A stretch of 64,000 nt of DNA. It comes from Sutcliffiella rhizosphaerae. GTDB lineage: Bacteria; Bacillota; Bacilli; Bacillales; Bacillaceae_I. A program made the position numbers and the translations under genes. The stretch lies in contig NZ_CAKJTJ010000012.1 in the NCBI RefSeq assembly GCF_917563925.1, forward strand, positions 41,953 to 105,952, written 5' to 3'. Positions 54,176 to 63,288 of the stretch are shown piece by piece. Below the pieces are notes generated by a model that saw nothing but the letters and a program-made list of their open reading frames with translations, was not told the origin of the DNA and did not search any database. Every line of letters starts with the position of its first letter. The first letter of the stretch is position 1.

Positions 54176-54784
54176 TTATTTCCTTTTAAGCTCAAAAGTA
54201 TCTGAAATGGCTCTTGTATATATGTTCCCAGCCATTCTTCCAACAGGATTTAGTTTTGTTGTATCTATTTTACCTTCATAATAAAGTTCATCTGCTACAT
54301 GAATCATTGCTACTTTTCCGATTACTAGACTCCCTGCTCCTGCTACATCGCCAAAATGTAACACTTGGTGCAGACTGCATTCTAATTGAACGAGGCTTTC
54401 TTTTACTCTTGGTGGCGCTATGGTTTGACTAGGTATTTTTGTAAAGCCTGATTGTTCAAATTCATCTATTTCTTGAGGGAAATCGGTTGCAGTTATGTTC
54501 ATCTTTTCTACCATTTCTTCACTTACAATATTTATGACGAATTCATTTGTTTCTTCTATATTAATTAGAGTATCTTTTTTCGATCCATCATTTCCTTTTC
54601 TCATAGGAGAGAAACAAACTAACATAGGATCTGCACTAATCGCAGTAAAAAAGCTAAATGGTGCTATATTTGTTATTCCATCCTTATTAATAGAAGAAAC
54701 CATTGCAATTGGCCTTGGCAATATAGAGCCAATCATTAGCTTATAGGCATCCTTCCAAGGTAAACTACTTGGATTCACATTCAA
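54176..54784 (-). CDS. Flavin reductase-like (FMN-binding) protein
   Basis: A 202-residue FMN-binding split-barrel protein of the DIM6/NTAB flavin-reductase family: GSILPRPIAMVSSINKDG near 20-37, IAPFSFFTAISADP and the C-terminal PVGRMAGNIYTR. Such proteins supply reduced flavin to a monooxygenase or bind flavin themselves; no flavin monooxygenase gene is in the window. The TTG at 54784 overlaps the preceding TGA as TTGA, a classic coupled start; the longer frame starts with GTG at 54796 on the ribosome site. The function in tyrosine breakdown is uncertain, but homologues occur repeatedly in Bacillus hmgA clusters as far as I recall. Confidence 0.82.
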   Translation of the reverse strand: MNVNPSSLPWKDAYKLMIGSILPRPIAMVSSINKDGITNIAPFSFFTAISADPMLVCFSPMRKGNDGSKKDTLINIEETNEFVINIVSEEMVEKMNITATDFPQEIDEFEQSGFTKIPSQTIAPPRVKESLVQLECSLHQVLHFGDVAGAGSLVIGKVAMIHVADELYYEGKIDTTKLNPVGRMAGNIYTRAISDTFELKRK

Positions 54785-55890
54785 GGTTGCACACACTCCT
54801 TTACGGCCATTTTTAATGCTTCAATGAAATGCCGGTTGTCATCCATTGAACTGATTGTTACCCGGATGCTCTCTGGATATCCTAATGGCTTCCCTGATTT
54901 CACGATAATTCCTTTGTTTAAAAGAGCTTCTGCAAGTTCATTTCCATCTATATTTACATGTATCATCATAAAATTTGATTGAGTCGGAAAGTAGGAAAAA
55001 CCTAGGCTATGAAGTGCCTTTTCCAAAAATGCCTTTCCTTCTTCATTTTGACGAATACAATCTTCACGGAAACCTTGATCATCTAAAGCCACTACCGCTG
55101 CAGTTTGACCAAGCTGATTGACATTAAATACTTCTTTCACTTTTGTGAGTTCGCTTGTAATAAATGAATTCATAATTCCATAACCTACTCTTAGTCCCGC
55201 AAGTCCGTATACTTTTGAAAATGTCCGTAAAATAACAAGGTTATGGTATTTTTCAAGTAAGGAAATGGATTGGAGATATTCTTCACTTGTAGCATATTCA
55301 TAATATGCCTCATCTAATATGATCAAGATATTTTCGGGCACCTTATCAATAAAGGCTATAAGGTCACTTTTAGGGACAATGGTTCCAGTAGGATTATTAG
55401 GATTACATACAAAGACCATTTTTGTTTTTCTGTTTATCGCATCATACATAGCAGAAAGATTATGTACCCCACTCTCTAGCGGAACTAAAATTGGTACACC
55501 ACCTTCAATCGCTACATTTGTCCGATATCTAGGGAAAGTGATATCAGCCATTATCGCCTCTTCTCTATGGTTTAAAAATGCCCTTAACAACAGCCTGATA
55601 ATTTCATCAGAACCGTTCCCGATAAAAAGTTGATTTTGGTCAACTCCCAAAAATTCTGAAAGTTTTAGAGTCAAGTTTGCAGAAGATCCATCAGGGTAAT
55701 GGAAAAGTTGATTCAGGCTTTTTTTTAACTGTTCTTTAACTAGAGGTGAACAACCAAATACGTTTTCAATTTCTGACATGTTTCTTACCATTGGTAACCC
55801 AAGTTCCTTTTGAATATCAAGAATGCTTTTTCCGAGTGGATAGGCAGTAATACTCTGAAGAACTTCTCGACTTTTCACTTTAACTGCCAT
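54781..55890 (-). CDS. HisC-like PLP aminotransferase, probably aromatic
   Basis: A fold-type I, class II aminotransferase of the histidinol-phosphate group with the Schiff-base lysine in TFSKVYGLAGLRVGYG near 224, the PLP aspartate/tyrosine in ILDEAYYEYA near 194, and NPNNPTG near 168. Its location between hppD and the hydrolase genes suggests the substrate is tyrosine or phenylalanine, giving 4-hydroxyphenylpyruvate or phenylpyruvate; HisC-type enzymes often have this side activity. The ATG at 55890 gives 369 residues. Its ribosome site is inside a run of eight G (55906-55899 on the minus strand). The TTG at 55908 is less likely. Confidence 0.85.
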   Translation of the reverse strand: MAVKVKSREVLQSITAYPLGKSILDIQKELGLPMVRNMSEIENVFGCSPLVKEQLKKSLNQLFHYPDGSSANLTLKLSEFLGVDQNQLFIGNGSDEIIRLLLRAFLNHREEAIMADITFPRYRTNVAIEGGVPILVPLESGVHNLSAMYDAINRKTKMVFVCNPNNPTGTIVPKSDLIAFIDKVPENILIILDEAYYEYATSEEYLQSISLLEKYHNLVILRTFSKVYGLAGLRVGYGIMNSFITSELTKVKEVFNVNQLGQTAAVVALDDQGFREDCIRQNEEGKAFLEKALHSLGFSYFPTQSNFMMIHVNIDGNELAEALLNKGIIVKSGKPLGYPESIRVTISSMDDNRHFIEALKMAVKECVQP

Positions 55891-55913
55891 ATTGATAACC
55901 CCCCCCAATTATG

Positions 55914-56003
55914 AAAAGCGCAAACACCATAGTCAGCCTCGACAAAAAGGTTGGCTTTCTCCTTCTCGGTGAATCGATTTATGACCTCGAGGGCTAAGCG
56001 CTT
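55914..56003. repeat. Palindromic intergenic element (copy A)
   Basis: AAAGCGC at the left and GCGCTT at the right are inverted ends. The segment 55961-55996 (CCTTCTCGGTGAATCGATTT and onwards) is shared with copies B and C. It lies in the gap between hppD and the aminotransferase gene, within the operon. Confidence 0.75.
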
Positions 56004-56019
56004 AAGCTAGTTATATAAG

Positions 56020-56133
56020 AAAAGCCTACTCGCCTTTTTCAGCCCCTTACAAACATAAGCCGAATCGACGAATAGGTTTTATACCTTCTTGACGAATCGA
56101 CTTATGAATCGAGGAAAGGGAAGGCTTAGCTTT
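56020..56133. repeat. Palindromic intergenic element (copy B)
   Basis: Inverted ends AAAAGCC and GGCTTAGCTTTT enclose a core (56084-56120) closely matching copies A and C, with the shared CTTCTTGAC and GACTTATGA strings. It directly abuts the end of hppD and may fold as a long hairpin in the mRNA. Confidence 0.75.
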
Positions 56134-56136
56134 TAC

Positions 56137-57255
56137 TTATAAATTTCCTCTTAACTCTTGTTCTCTCTCAATGGATTCAAATAACGCCTTAAAGTTTCCT
56201 TCTCCAAAACCTTTTGCACCTTTACGTTGTATGACTTCAATAAATAGTGTCGGACGATCTACAATTGGTTTAGTGAAGATTTGCAGCAAATAGCCCTCAT
56301 CGTCCCTATCTACTAAAATACTTAATTCACGAAGCCTTGCAATTTCCTCATCAATTTCCCCAACACGTTCTGATAACATCTCATAATATGTATCAGGGGT
56401 GCTTAAGAACTCTACACCATTTTCTTTTAATGCGCTAACCGTTTGAACAATGTCTTCAGTAAGTATGGCAATATGTTGCACTCCAGGGCCGTTATAGAAC
56501 TCTAAGTACTCTTGGATTTGTGACTTTCTTTTTCCTTCAGCAGGTTCATTAATTGGGAATTTTATTCTGCCCCCATTGTGCATTACTTTGGACATTAACG
56601 CCGAATACTCTGTATTGATGTCTTTATCTGTAAAGTGAGTCATTTCTTTAAAACCCATTACTTTTTCGTAATATTCCACCCATTCTTCCATCTGTTCCAC
56701 ATTACCAACTACATGATCAATACCGATAATTCCAGCATCTTTTACTGGCGTAGAATTTTTATATTCTTTAAATCCAGGCATGAACACTCCTTTATAATTA
56801 CTGCGTTCTACCAAAGTATGAATCGTGTCACCATAAGTACCGATTACTGCTTTTTTTACTGAACCGTGCTCATCAGTGCTTTCTTGAGGAGGAGATATCG
56901 CTATTGCTCCTCTTTCAACAGCTCCGTTGTAAGCACTTTCAACATCTTCCACAACTAAAGCGATGTCTTTGACACCATCACCATGCTTTTTTACAAATTC
57001 AGAAATTTTCGTTTCTTCCTTTAGGGAGCCTGTAATGACAAGTCGAACATTTCGTTGCTTTAATACATAGGAAACAGATTCCCTGTTTCCTGTCTCAAGA
57101 CCAGAGTATGCAATTGGTTCAAAACCGAAAGTGGTCGCAAAAAAATGAGCAGATTGCTTTGCATTACCAGTATAAATCTCTAAATAATCAACATCCTTAA
57201 CCGGAAAAACTTCTTCCATTTGCTCATTTGGTTGCATTGTCTTATCAAGTTTCAT
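56137..57255 (-). CDS. hppD: 4-hydroxyphenylpyruvate dioxygenase
   Basis: Converts 4-hydroxyphenylpyruvate to homogentisate with O2 and Fe(II). The 372-residue protein has two vicinal-oxygen-chelate domains, and the iron ligands are seen at H181 (GIDHVVGN), H261 (GVQHIAIL) and E340 (PTLFIEVIQR). The family C-terminal glycine-rich KGAKGFGEGNFKALFE helix follows. It is placed between the 2-oxo acid dehydrogenase E3 gene (121 bases upstream) and the aminotransferase gene (246 bases downstream, with two palindromic elements between). GGAGG precedes the ATG. An AT-rich leader with TATAAT 38 bases before it could give a second promoter. Confidence 0.94.
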   Translation of the reverse strand: MKLDKTMQPNEQMEEVFPVKDVDYLEIYTGNAKQSAHFFATTFGFEPIAYSGLETGNRESVSYVLKQRNVRLVITGSLKEETKISEFVKKHGDGVKDIALVVEDVESAYNGAVERGAIAISPPQESTDEHGSVKKAVIGTYGDTIHTLVERSNYKGVFMPGFKEYKNSTPVKDAGIIGIDHVVGNVEQMEEWVEYYEKVMGFKEMTHFTDKDINTEYSALMSKVMHNGGRIKFPINEPAEGKRKSQIQEYLEFYNGPGVQHIAILTEDIVQTVSALKENGVEFLSTPDTYYEMLSERVGEIDEEIARLRELSILVDRDDEGYLLQIFTKPIVDRPTLFIEVIQRKGAKGFGEGNFKALFESIEREQELRGNL

Positions 57256-57376
57256 TTGTAAGTAACCTCCAATATTTTAAAAAATTATAGTATTCTGAAT
57301 TCAATATAATTCATTCAATTTATTATTTGCAAGAGTCCCATTTAAAGCTAAAATGCTTTCCAGTAACAGAGTAATA

Positions 57377-58798
57377 TCAGTTAGTCGGGATTTTTTGTTT
57401 ACGTGGTTTTGGCATTTTATGAATAGCAACTCCTGTGACATCTTCCACTGCTTCTAACATCACTTCATTTACACTTGGATGGGGATAAGTTGGGAAAAGT
57501 AAATCTTCTAATCTTCCTACCATTTCTAATGTCACAACTCCAGTACTGATTAACTCCACCGCTTGTGAACCGATGATGTGCATTCCAAGCAATTGTTCTG
57601 TTTCTATATCTGTTATGGTTTTGACAAGACCATCTTTTTGGGACAGTATGGTAGCATATCCATTAGTTTGAAAAAAGCTTTCTCCTACTTTGACCTTATA
57701 TCCCTTTTCAATAGCTTCTGTTTCTGTTAATCCTACTGTAGCGATTGGTGGTATGGTTTGAATAACAGTAGGTAAAAAAGTAATATCATATTCTGTTTGT
57801 CCCCCTGCGATATTTTCTGCAGCTACTTTTGCTTGTTTAATTGCTTTTATCGCAAGTCCAGATCCTGATGTGATATCACCGACAGCATATATATTTGAGA
57901 TGTTTGTCATACATTGTTTGTTAGTTATAATAAAACCTTCTTCATCTACAACAACCCCCGAACGGTCTATCCCGACCGTATTGGTAATTGGCACTCTCTC
58001 ATCTTCTACATAGAAATGTGTAGCACTAAGTGTCTTATCTGAAAATACTACCTCCCATTGATTTTGATCGTAATATGCTTTGGGAGCTTCTGTAACTTTT
58101 ACAATTTTTATTTTTTGTTTCTTCAATTGTCTTTGTAGTTCTTTATTAATGGAAGGATCAAAAGAAAATAATTCTTTATCTGGTGGAATAATTAAGGTCA
58201 CGTAAGCCCCAAGACGATTAAATGTTGTAGCAATTTCAAGTGTTATGTCATTACTGCCATAAAGGACTAGCTCTTGCGGTATATCATCTAACTTCCAAAT
58301 TGTTATAGGTGTCAATGCCTTATCTTGTACATCCAAAATTAGTTTTCTAGGAGCTCCGGTTGCAATAATAGCGTGATTGAATGTGTATGTGTCATATTGA
58401 TGCCCATTTTCAACACCGATTTTTTTTTCAGAAATGAATGAAGCTTCTCCTGTTACTATCTCTACTTTATTTGCTTTACATAGGGCATTGATTCCTTGTT
58501 TAAGGTTGTGGACTGTTTTTCTTTTATTTTCTTGCAACAGTGCTAGATTGAATGTTACATCTGACGTATTCAAACCGAAAGTGTCATAAGACGTTAGTTG
58601 GTTGAATTGTTGTGCTGCTGCAGTATGTATTTTAGATGGTATACATCCTTCATTTAAACAAATTCCACCAAGTTCATTTTTTTCGATTAACGTAACTTGG
58701 CGACCAAGTTGTGCAGCGCGAATTGCTGCATGATATCCACCGGGGCCTCCACCGATTATGACGACATCCCGTTCTTGGGTTAGTTCTCCTACTACCAT
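57377..58798 (-). CDS. Dihydrolipoyl dehydrogenase-like E3 with altered NAD motif
   Basis: A 473-residue flavin disulfide reductase. The FAD motif VVIIGGGPGGYHAAIRA (12-28), the redox cysteines C47/C52 in GGICLNEGCIPSK, the second FAD motif YAVGDIT and the C-terminal active-site His-Glu pair in YPHPSVNE are all present, so the lipoamide-reducing half looks intact. The NAD-domain glycine motif, however, reads LYGSNDITLE (G181-S-N-D-I-T186) instead of GxGxxG. It starts by the overlapping TAATG of E2. As encoded it is the E3 of this complex; the NAD interaction may be altered. Confidence 0.88.
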   Translation of the reverse strand: MVVGELTQERDVVIIGGGPGGYHAAIRAAQLGRQVTLIEKNELGGICLNEGCIPSKIHTAAAQQFNQLTSYDTFGLNTSDVTFNLALLQENKRKTVHNLKQGINALCKANKVEIVTGEASFISEKKIGVENGHQYDTYTFNHAIIATGAPRKLILDVQDKALTPITIWKLDDIPQELVLYGSNDITLEIATTFNRLGAYVTLIIPPDKELFSFDPSINKELQRQLKKQKIKIVKVTEAPKAYYDQNQWEVVFSDKTLSATHFYVEDERVPITNTVGIDRSGVVVDEEGFIITNKQCMTNISNIYAVGDITSGSGLAIKAIKQAKVAAENIAGGQTEYDITFLPTVIQTIPPIATVGLTETEAIEKGYKVKVGESFFQTNGYATILSQKDGLVKTITDIETEQLLGMHIIGSQAVELISTGVVTLEMVGRLEDLLFPTYPHPSVNEVMLEAVEDVTGVAIHKMPKPRKQKIPTN

Positions 58799-60039
58799 TA
58801 AACCAACTCCATCATTAATAAATTCGGTTGTTCAAGAAGTTCTGTCAGCCGGTTAGTAAACGAGACCGCTGTTGCTCCATCTACTACTCGGTGATCAAAA
58901 GACATAGAGATATTCATCATCGAACGAACTACTATTTCATCGTTGTCATTTACAACAGGGCGCTTCTTTGTCTTATGAAAAGAAATCAAGGCTACTTCTG
59001 GTTGATTTATTATTGGTGTAGCACCGATACTTCCTCCTAAAGGACCAACATTACTAATGGTAAAGCTACTACCTTTGATCTCTTGGATTGAAAGTGTGTT
59101 CGTTTGGGCTTTGGCTGTTAAGTCTTTCAAATTAGCATGTATCTCTTTAAGGGATTTCTTTTCCACGTTTTTTATAACAGGGACGATTAAACCTAGATCT
59201 GTATTTGTTGCAATTCCTATATGATGCTCCTCAATTAGTTCGATCGTCTCCTCTTTTTCATTTAATCTTGCATTAAACATCGGGAATTCTTTCAGTGTTG
59301 TGGAAATGGCTTTAACGAAAATTGCGGATGCCGATATACTCTGGTTATTTTTTTTCCAACTTTCGCGCATATTTATAATTTCCGTTACATCTACTTCCTC
59401 AAAATGAGTACAGTGCGGAATAGTTAGAAGAGACTGGGACATCTTATGTGCAATCTGTTTTCTTCTTCCTTTAAAAGGGATAGTATTTTCAATTGGTGCT
59501 GGATTACCTCTAATGTTTTTAGAGTTGTAATCCTCATGATGAGTTTCTTGTTTGTCCACTATTTCATCGGTTCTTTTAATAAAGCGTAATACATCTTCGT
59601 CTGTAATTCGTCCACCTGAACCAGTACCATTAATTTCTTCAATATTAACACCGGCTTCCCTCGCAATTTTTCTTGTATAAGGTGCCGCCATAATACGAAA
59701 TGCAGTCTTTTTTTGTATTTGTTCAGTGTTTGTTAGCCCTTTTTTCAGAAGAGGAAAGTTTGTTTTCTCTACATTTTCTGAATATGAAATGTTGGTTGCC
59801 TTTGTCTCGCTTTCAAGAAGGAAGATTGTTGTACCAACAGAAATGGTTTGTCCCACATCTACTTTTATTTCTTTTATCACACCCGCGAAAGGTGCAGGAA
59901 TTTCTGCGGTCATTTTATCTGTCTGAACTTCCACAAGTGGTTGATCTGGTTTTACCTTATCACCTGCCTTGACAAAAAGGGACAGCACATCAGCCTGTGT
60001 CATTCCTTCCCCTATATCATGAAGTTTAACTTCCATCAT
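58798..60039 (-). CDS. Dihydrolipoyllysine-residue acyltransferase, E2
   Basis: The E2 core of a 2-oxo acid dehydrogenase complex. The 413 residues have one N-terminal lipoyl domain with K42 in VQTDKMTAEI, a peripheral-subunit-binding domain at about 117-152 (MAAPYTRKIAREAGV), linkers, and a catalytic domain with H383/D387 in SFDHRVVDG. A single lipoyl domain fits the branched-chain/pyruvate E2 of Bacillus. It starts 13 bases after E1-beta with AGGAGGG at the right spacing and ends overlapping E3. The acyl group it carries is set by E1, most likely an arylacetyl group here. Confidence 0.92.
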   Translation of the reverse strand: MMEVKLHDIGEGMTQADVLSLFVKAGDKVKPDQPLVEVQTDKMTAEIPAPFAGVIKEIKVDVGQTISVGTTIFLLESETKATNISYSENVEKTNFPLLKKGLTNTEQIQKKTAFRIMAAPYTRKIAREAGVNIEEINGTGSGGRITDEDVLRFIKRTDEIVDKQETHHEDYNSKNIRGNPAPIENTIPFKGRRKQIAHKMSQSLLTIPHCTHFEEVDVTEIINMRESWKKNNQSISASAIFVKAISTTLKEFPMFNARLNEKEETIELIEEHHIGIATNTDLGLIVPVIKNVEKKSLKEIHANLKDLTAKAQTNTLSIQEIKGSSFTISNVGPLGGSIGATPIINQPEVALISFHKTKKRPVVNDNDEIVVRSMMNISMSFDHRVVDGATAVSFTNRLTELLEQPNLLMMELV

Positions 60040-60052
60040 GTATTCATCCCTC

Positions 60053-61048
60053 CTAAAACGTCATCACTTTATTTACTGCAGCTATGACTCTTTGCTTGCT
60101 AGGTAGGTAAAAATCCTCAAAACCGAAATATGGTACTGGAACATCAAACCCAGTTACTCTTTCAATTGGTGCTTTTTGATATAAAAAGGAAGTCTCATTA
60201 ATGATTGCCATAATATCTCCACTAACACTTGTTGCAGCATGTGCTTCGTGAATGATGACAGTTCTTCCTGTTTTCTGAACCGATTGTGCAATCATATCCG
60301 CATCAATTGGGTAAAGGCTGCGAAGATCAATTACATCACACATAATGTCATTAGTGCTTAGTTCCTTTGCGGCTTGCATGGCCACTGGAACCATTGCTCC
60401 CCATGCTATTACCGTTACATCATTTCCTTCCCGACAAAGCTTTGCTTTTCCAATGTCGACTGTATACTTTCCTTCAGGTACTTCATCTCTGATTGACCGA
60501 TAACACCTCATCGGCTCAAGAAAAAGAACTGGGTCAGGATCTTCAATTGCAGCAATCAATAACCCTTTTGCATCATAAGGATTGGAAGGACAAACCACTT
60601 TAATACCAGGCATATGTGTAAAAATGGCTTCTGTACTATCTGAATGTATTTCTGGTGCCCTAACCCCTGCCCCATATGGTGCACGAATAACCATTGGGAC
60701 TGTATAATGACCCATCGTTCTTGCCCTGATTCTTGAAGCATGGGTCATAATCTGTTCATATGCAGGATAGATGAAACCGAGGAACTGGATTTCTGTCACT
60801 GGCTTAAATCCATTTATCGCCATTCCTATAGCTGCCCCTATGAATCCCGCTTCACTTAATGGAGTATCAAGCACTCTTTGCTCACCATATTTTTCTTGAA
60901 GTCCATCAGTTGCCCGAAAGACACCACCGTTTACTCCAATATCTTCTCCCATTAAAATGACCTGTTCATCTTGAAGTAGCATTGTATCTAAACCGTCTGT
61001 TATGGCCTGGACCATCGTGAGCGTTTTCGTTTTCAACGCTGTTTTCAT
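60053..61048 (-). CDS. 2-oxo acid dehydrogenase E1 beta subunit
   Basis: The 331-residue beta subunit supplies part of the thiamine diphosphate site, with the conserved catalytic Glu region MGEDIGVNGGVFRATDG (about 33-49), VLDTPLSEAGFIGAAIGMA near 59 and APYGAGVRAPEIHSDSTEA near 123. The ATG overlaps the E1-alpha stop in TAATG, so the two subunits are translated together. Beta subunits of pyruvate, branched-chain and acetoin dehydrogenases look alike, so the substrate comes from context. Confidence 0.92.
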   Translation of the reverse strand: MKTALKTKTLTMVQAITDGLDTMLLQDEQVILMGEDIGVNGGVFRATDGLQEKYGEQRVLDTPLSEAGFIGAAIGMAINGFKPVTEIQFLGFIYPAYEQIMTHASRIRARTMGHYTVPMVIRAPYGAGVRAPEIHSDSTEAIFTHMPGIKVVCPSNPYDAKGLLIAAIEDPDPVLFLEPMRCYRSIRDEVPEGKYTVDIGKAKLCREGNDVTVIAWGAMVPVAMQAAKELSTNDIMCDVIDLRSLYPIDADMIAQSVQKTGRTVIIHEAHAATSVSGDIMAIINETSFLYQKAPIERVTGFDVPVPYFGFEDFYLPSKQRVIAAVNKVMTF

Positions 61049-62112
61049 TACACTTCCCCCCTCAATACTTGCAGAAGTTCTGATTTTTGTTGTTCAATTC
61101 CTCGTGTTGGCTTTTCAAATACATAGTCGAACATATCAGAAGGGTTTGCTTTAGGGTATTTCTCCATTTCTTCAATCGATTTATCAATTTCCATCGAAAG
61201 TTCTTGTAGGATGTTATCTCTCTTATCCTCATCGAACCAACCTTTATTTTTCAAAAAGCGTTCCATCCTGAGAATAGGGTCGCTTTCTCTTCGTTTTTCA
61301 CTTTCTGTTTGATCTCGATACTTTGATGGATCATCTGCAGTTGTATGGGCACCATATCTCCATGTAACTGCTTCAATCAAAGTAGGTCCCTCACCATTCC
61401 TGGCAGTTTCCAGTGCATTCATTGTATAAAAATAAACTGCGAAAACATCATTCCCATCAATACGGATGCTTGGAATGTCATAGGCAAGTCCTTTTTGTGC
61501 AATAGTTTTTGTATTCATCTGCTTAAATAATGGAACAGAAATAGCAAACTGATTATTTTGATTTAAAAATACTACTGGTGCTTTCAGAATACTTGCAAAG
61601 TTCAGGCCTTCATGGAAGTCACCCTCAGATGTAGCTCCATCTCCGAAGTAAACAATGCTAGCGTTTTTCGTTCCTTTTCTTTTTTCTGCGTATGCAGCTC
61701 CTACCGCGTGTGGCAACTGTGTTGCAATTGGAATTCCTGGTGGAAATACTCTTTTTCCATTTGCTGGAACACACCCTTCGTTTCTGCCATTCCAAAATAG
61801 AAGAATATGAAGTAGGGAGTGACCAAATGTCATTGTTGCACCGTGATCACGATAGGAAGGAAACATCCAATCTTCATCATTTAAGGCGATGGCGCTTCCT
61901 ACCTGCGATGCTTCCTGTCCTTCATAGGGGGCATATGTGCCGATTCTGCCCTGTCTTTGGAGACTAATAGCTTTTTTATCAAAGGTTCGAATTCGTAACA
62001 TATGCTTATACATTGTTGTCGCGAGTTTTTCTGTTATTTTGGATTCGAATGTTTTGTCCGTTAAATTGCCTTGATTATCGATTATTTGCTTAATAGGAAA
62101 TTGATCTATCAT
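61048..62112 (-). CDS. 2-oxo acid dehydrogenase E1 alpha subunit
   Basis: The thiamine-diphosphate-binding alpha subunit (354 residues) with the motif GDGATSEGDFHEG from residue 157 to the NN pair at 186-187. The active-site loop (YRDHGATMT near 87) and HTTADDPSKYRD near 272-283 resemble the pyruvate-type E1 more than the branched-chain type. It lies 17 bases after phenylalanine dehydrogenase. The acceptor may be an arylpyruvate; sequence alone cannot show this. Confidence 0.91.
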   Translation of the reverse strand: MIDQFPIKQIIDNQGNLTDKTFESKITEKLATTMYKHMLRIRTFDKKAISLQRQGRIGTYAPYEGQEASQVGSAIALNDEDWMFPSYRDHGATMTFGHSLLHILLFWNGRNEGCVPANGKRVFPPGIPIATQLPHAVGAAYAEKRKGTKNASIVYFGDGATSEGDFHEGLNFASILKAPVVFLNQNNQFAISVPLFKQMNTKTIAQKGLAYDIPSIRIDGNDVFAVYFYTMNALETARNGEGPTLIEAVTWRYGAHTTADDPSKYRDQTESEKRRESDPILRMERFLKNKGWFDEDKRDNILQELSMEIDKSIEEMEKYPKANPSDMFDYVFEKPTRGIEQQKSELLQVLRGEV

Positions 62113-62128
62113 CGCATTTCCTCCTACA

Positions 62129-63274
62129 TTATATTCTTACAGACCATTTTGGGCGTTTAGCATGCGTAAAAAAGCTGTTGCGTCGACTTCTATCTACAAG
62201 TCGTTGTTCACAGAAATTATTTGCCGCTTCCACAGTCGTAATCGTCATTTTTTCAGCTTCTTTATAAACATCCATCAGAGTATTATAGATTGCCATCGTT
62301 TTTCTTAGAACTCTTTCTTTATTCGGTTCATACAATTCATCTGCTACTTGAATTAATCCACCTGCATTAACAATATAATCTGGTGCGTAAAGAATCCCTT
62401 TTTCCTGAAGCAATGCACAATGATGATTTTCGAGCAATTGATTATTTGCCGATCCCACAACAGCCTTTACTTTTAATTGTTCTACTGTATGATCGTTAAG
62501 GATTCCTCCTAATGCACAGGGAACGAACACATCAGCTGGTACAGAATAAATCTCTTCACCACTAACGGCTTTTACCGTTGCTCCAATTTCTTTTGCTTTT
62601 TGTGTTAGCTGTTGAATCGCTTCTTCATTAATATCTGTTACGTATAAATCTGCACCAGCATGAAGGAGCTGTTCAGCAACTTTTGATCCTACTTTTCCTA
62701 AACCTTGAATGGCATAGCTTTTTCCAAAAAGGTGCTTTGAGCCCCATAATGTTAAGTTAGTAGCCTCTATTCCATAAATAACCCCTTGGGCAGTTGGAAC
62801 CGAGGAATCCCCACTTCCACCGTACACTTCATCCACTCCCACAATACAATTGGTTTCCTTAAGAGCATGAACAAAATCCTCAGGTGAAGTACCCATATCT
62901 GTTCCTGTATAAAAACGGCCATTTAATGATTCAACAAATTGCCCGAATGCACGAAAAAGCTCTGGTGTTTTATCTTTGCGTGGATCTCCAATAATTACTG
63001 CTTTTCCACCTCCAAAATCTACATCTGCTGCAGCACATTTGTATGTCATCCCTTTGGAAAGACGAAGTACATCATAAAGGGCAGCGTCTACCGAATGATA
63101 AGGCTGCATCCGGCATCCCCCAAGCGCTGGGCCAAGTGTAGTATTATGTATGGCAATAATGGCCTTTAAGCCTGTATCCGGATCATTGCAAAATACCACT
63201 TGTTGATGTTGTTGAATTTTTTCAAACATTTCCATTCCCCCAACTTCAGAAGTAAGCGTTTTCATATTTGTCAT
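62129..63274 (-). CDS. pdh: Phenylalanine dehydrogenase
   Basis: An NAD-dependent Glu/Leu/Phe/Val dehydrogenase that deaminates L-Phe to phenylpyruvate. It follows the Lysinibacillus phenylalanine dehydrogenase I remember nearly motif for motif: [16 protein letters not shown] with K79/K91, [10 protein letters not shown] (where leucine dehydrogenase reads TAEDVG), [20 protein letters not shown] in the Rossmann fold and the end RNSFF...RPKW. At the position of Asn145 of that enzyme it has Val (ETNCIVGV). Start chosen at 63274 (AAAAGGA eight bases upstream, 381 residues); 63283 and 63265 are alternatives. The gene follows the thioesterase by a few bases. Confidence 0.92.
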   Translation of the reverse strand: MTNMKTLTSEVGGMEMFEKIQQHQQVVFCNDPDTGLKAIIAIHNTTLGPALGGCRMQPYHSVDAALYDVLRLSKGMTYKCAAADVDFGGGKAVIIGDPRKDKTPELFRAFGQFVESLNGRFYTGTDMGTSPEDFVHALKETNCIVGVDEVYGGSGDSSVPTAQGVIYGIEATNLTLWGSKHLFGKSYAIQGLGKVGSKVAEQLLHAGADLYVTDINEEAIQQLTQKAKEIGATVKAVSGEEIYSVPADVFVPCALGGILNDHTVEQLKVKAVVGSANNQLLENHHCALLQEKGILYAPDYIVNAGGLIQVADELYEPNKERVLRKTMAIYNTLMDVYKEAEKMTITTVEAANNFCEQRLVDRSRRNSFFTHAKRPKWSVRI

Positions 63275-63288
63275 CCTTATCATCCTTT

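Noticed and set aside
57256..57376. CodY box at the hppD leader
   Set aside because: The best alignment to AATTTTCWGAAAATT has about six mismatches. A second promoter here is possible, but I cannot support a CodY site.
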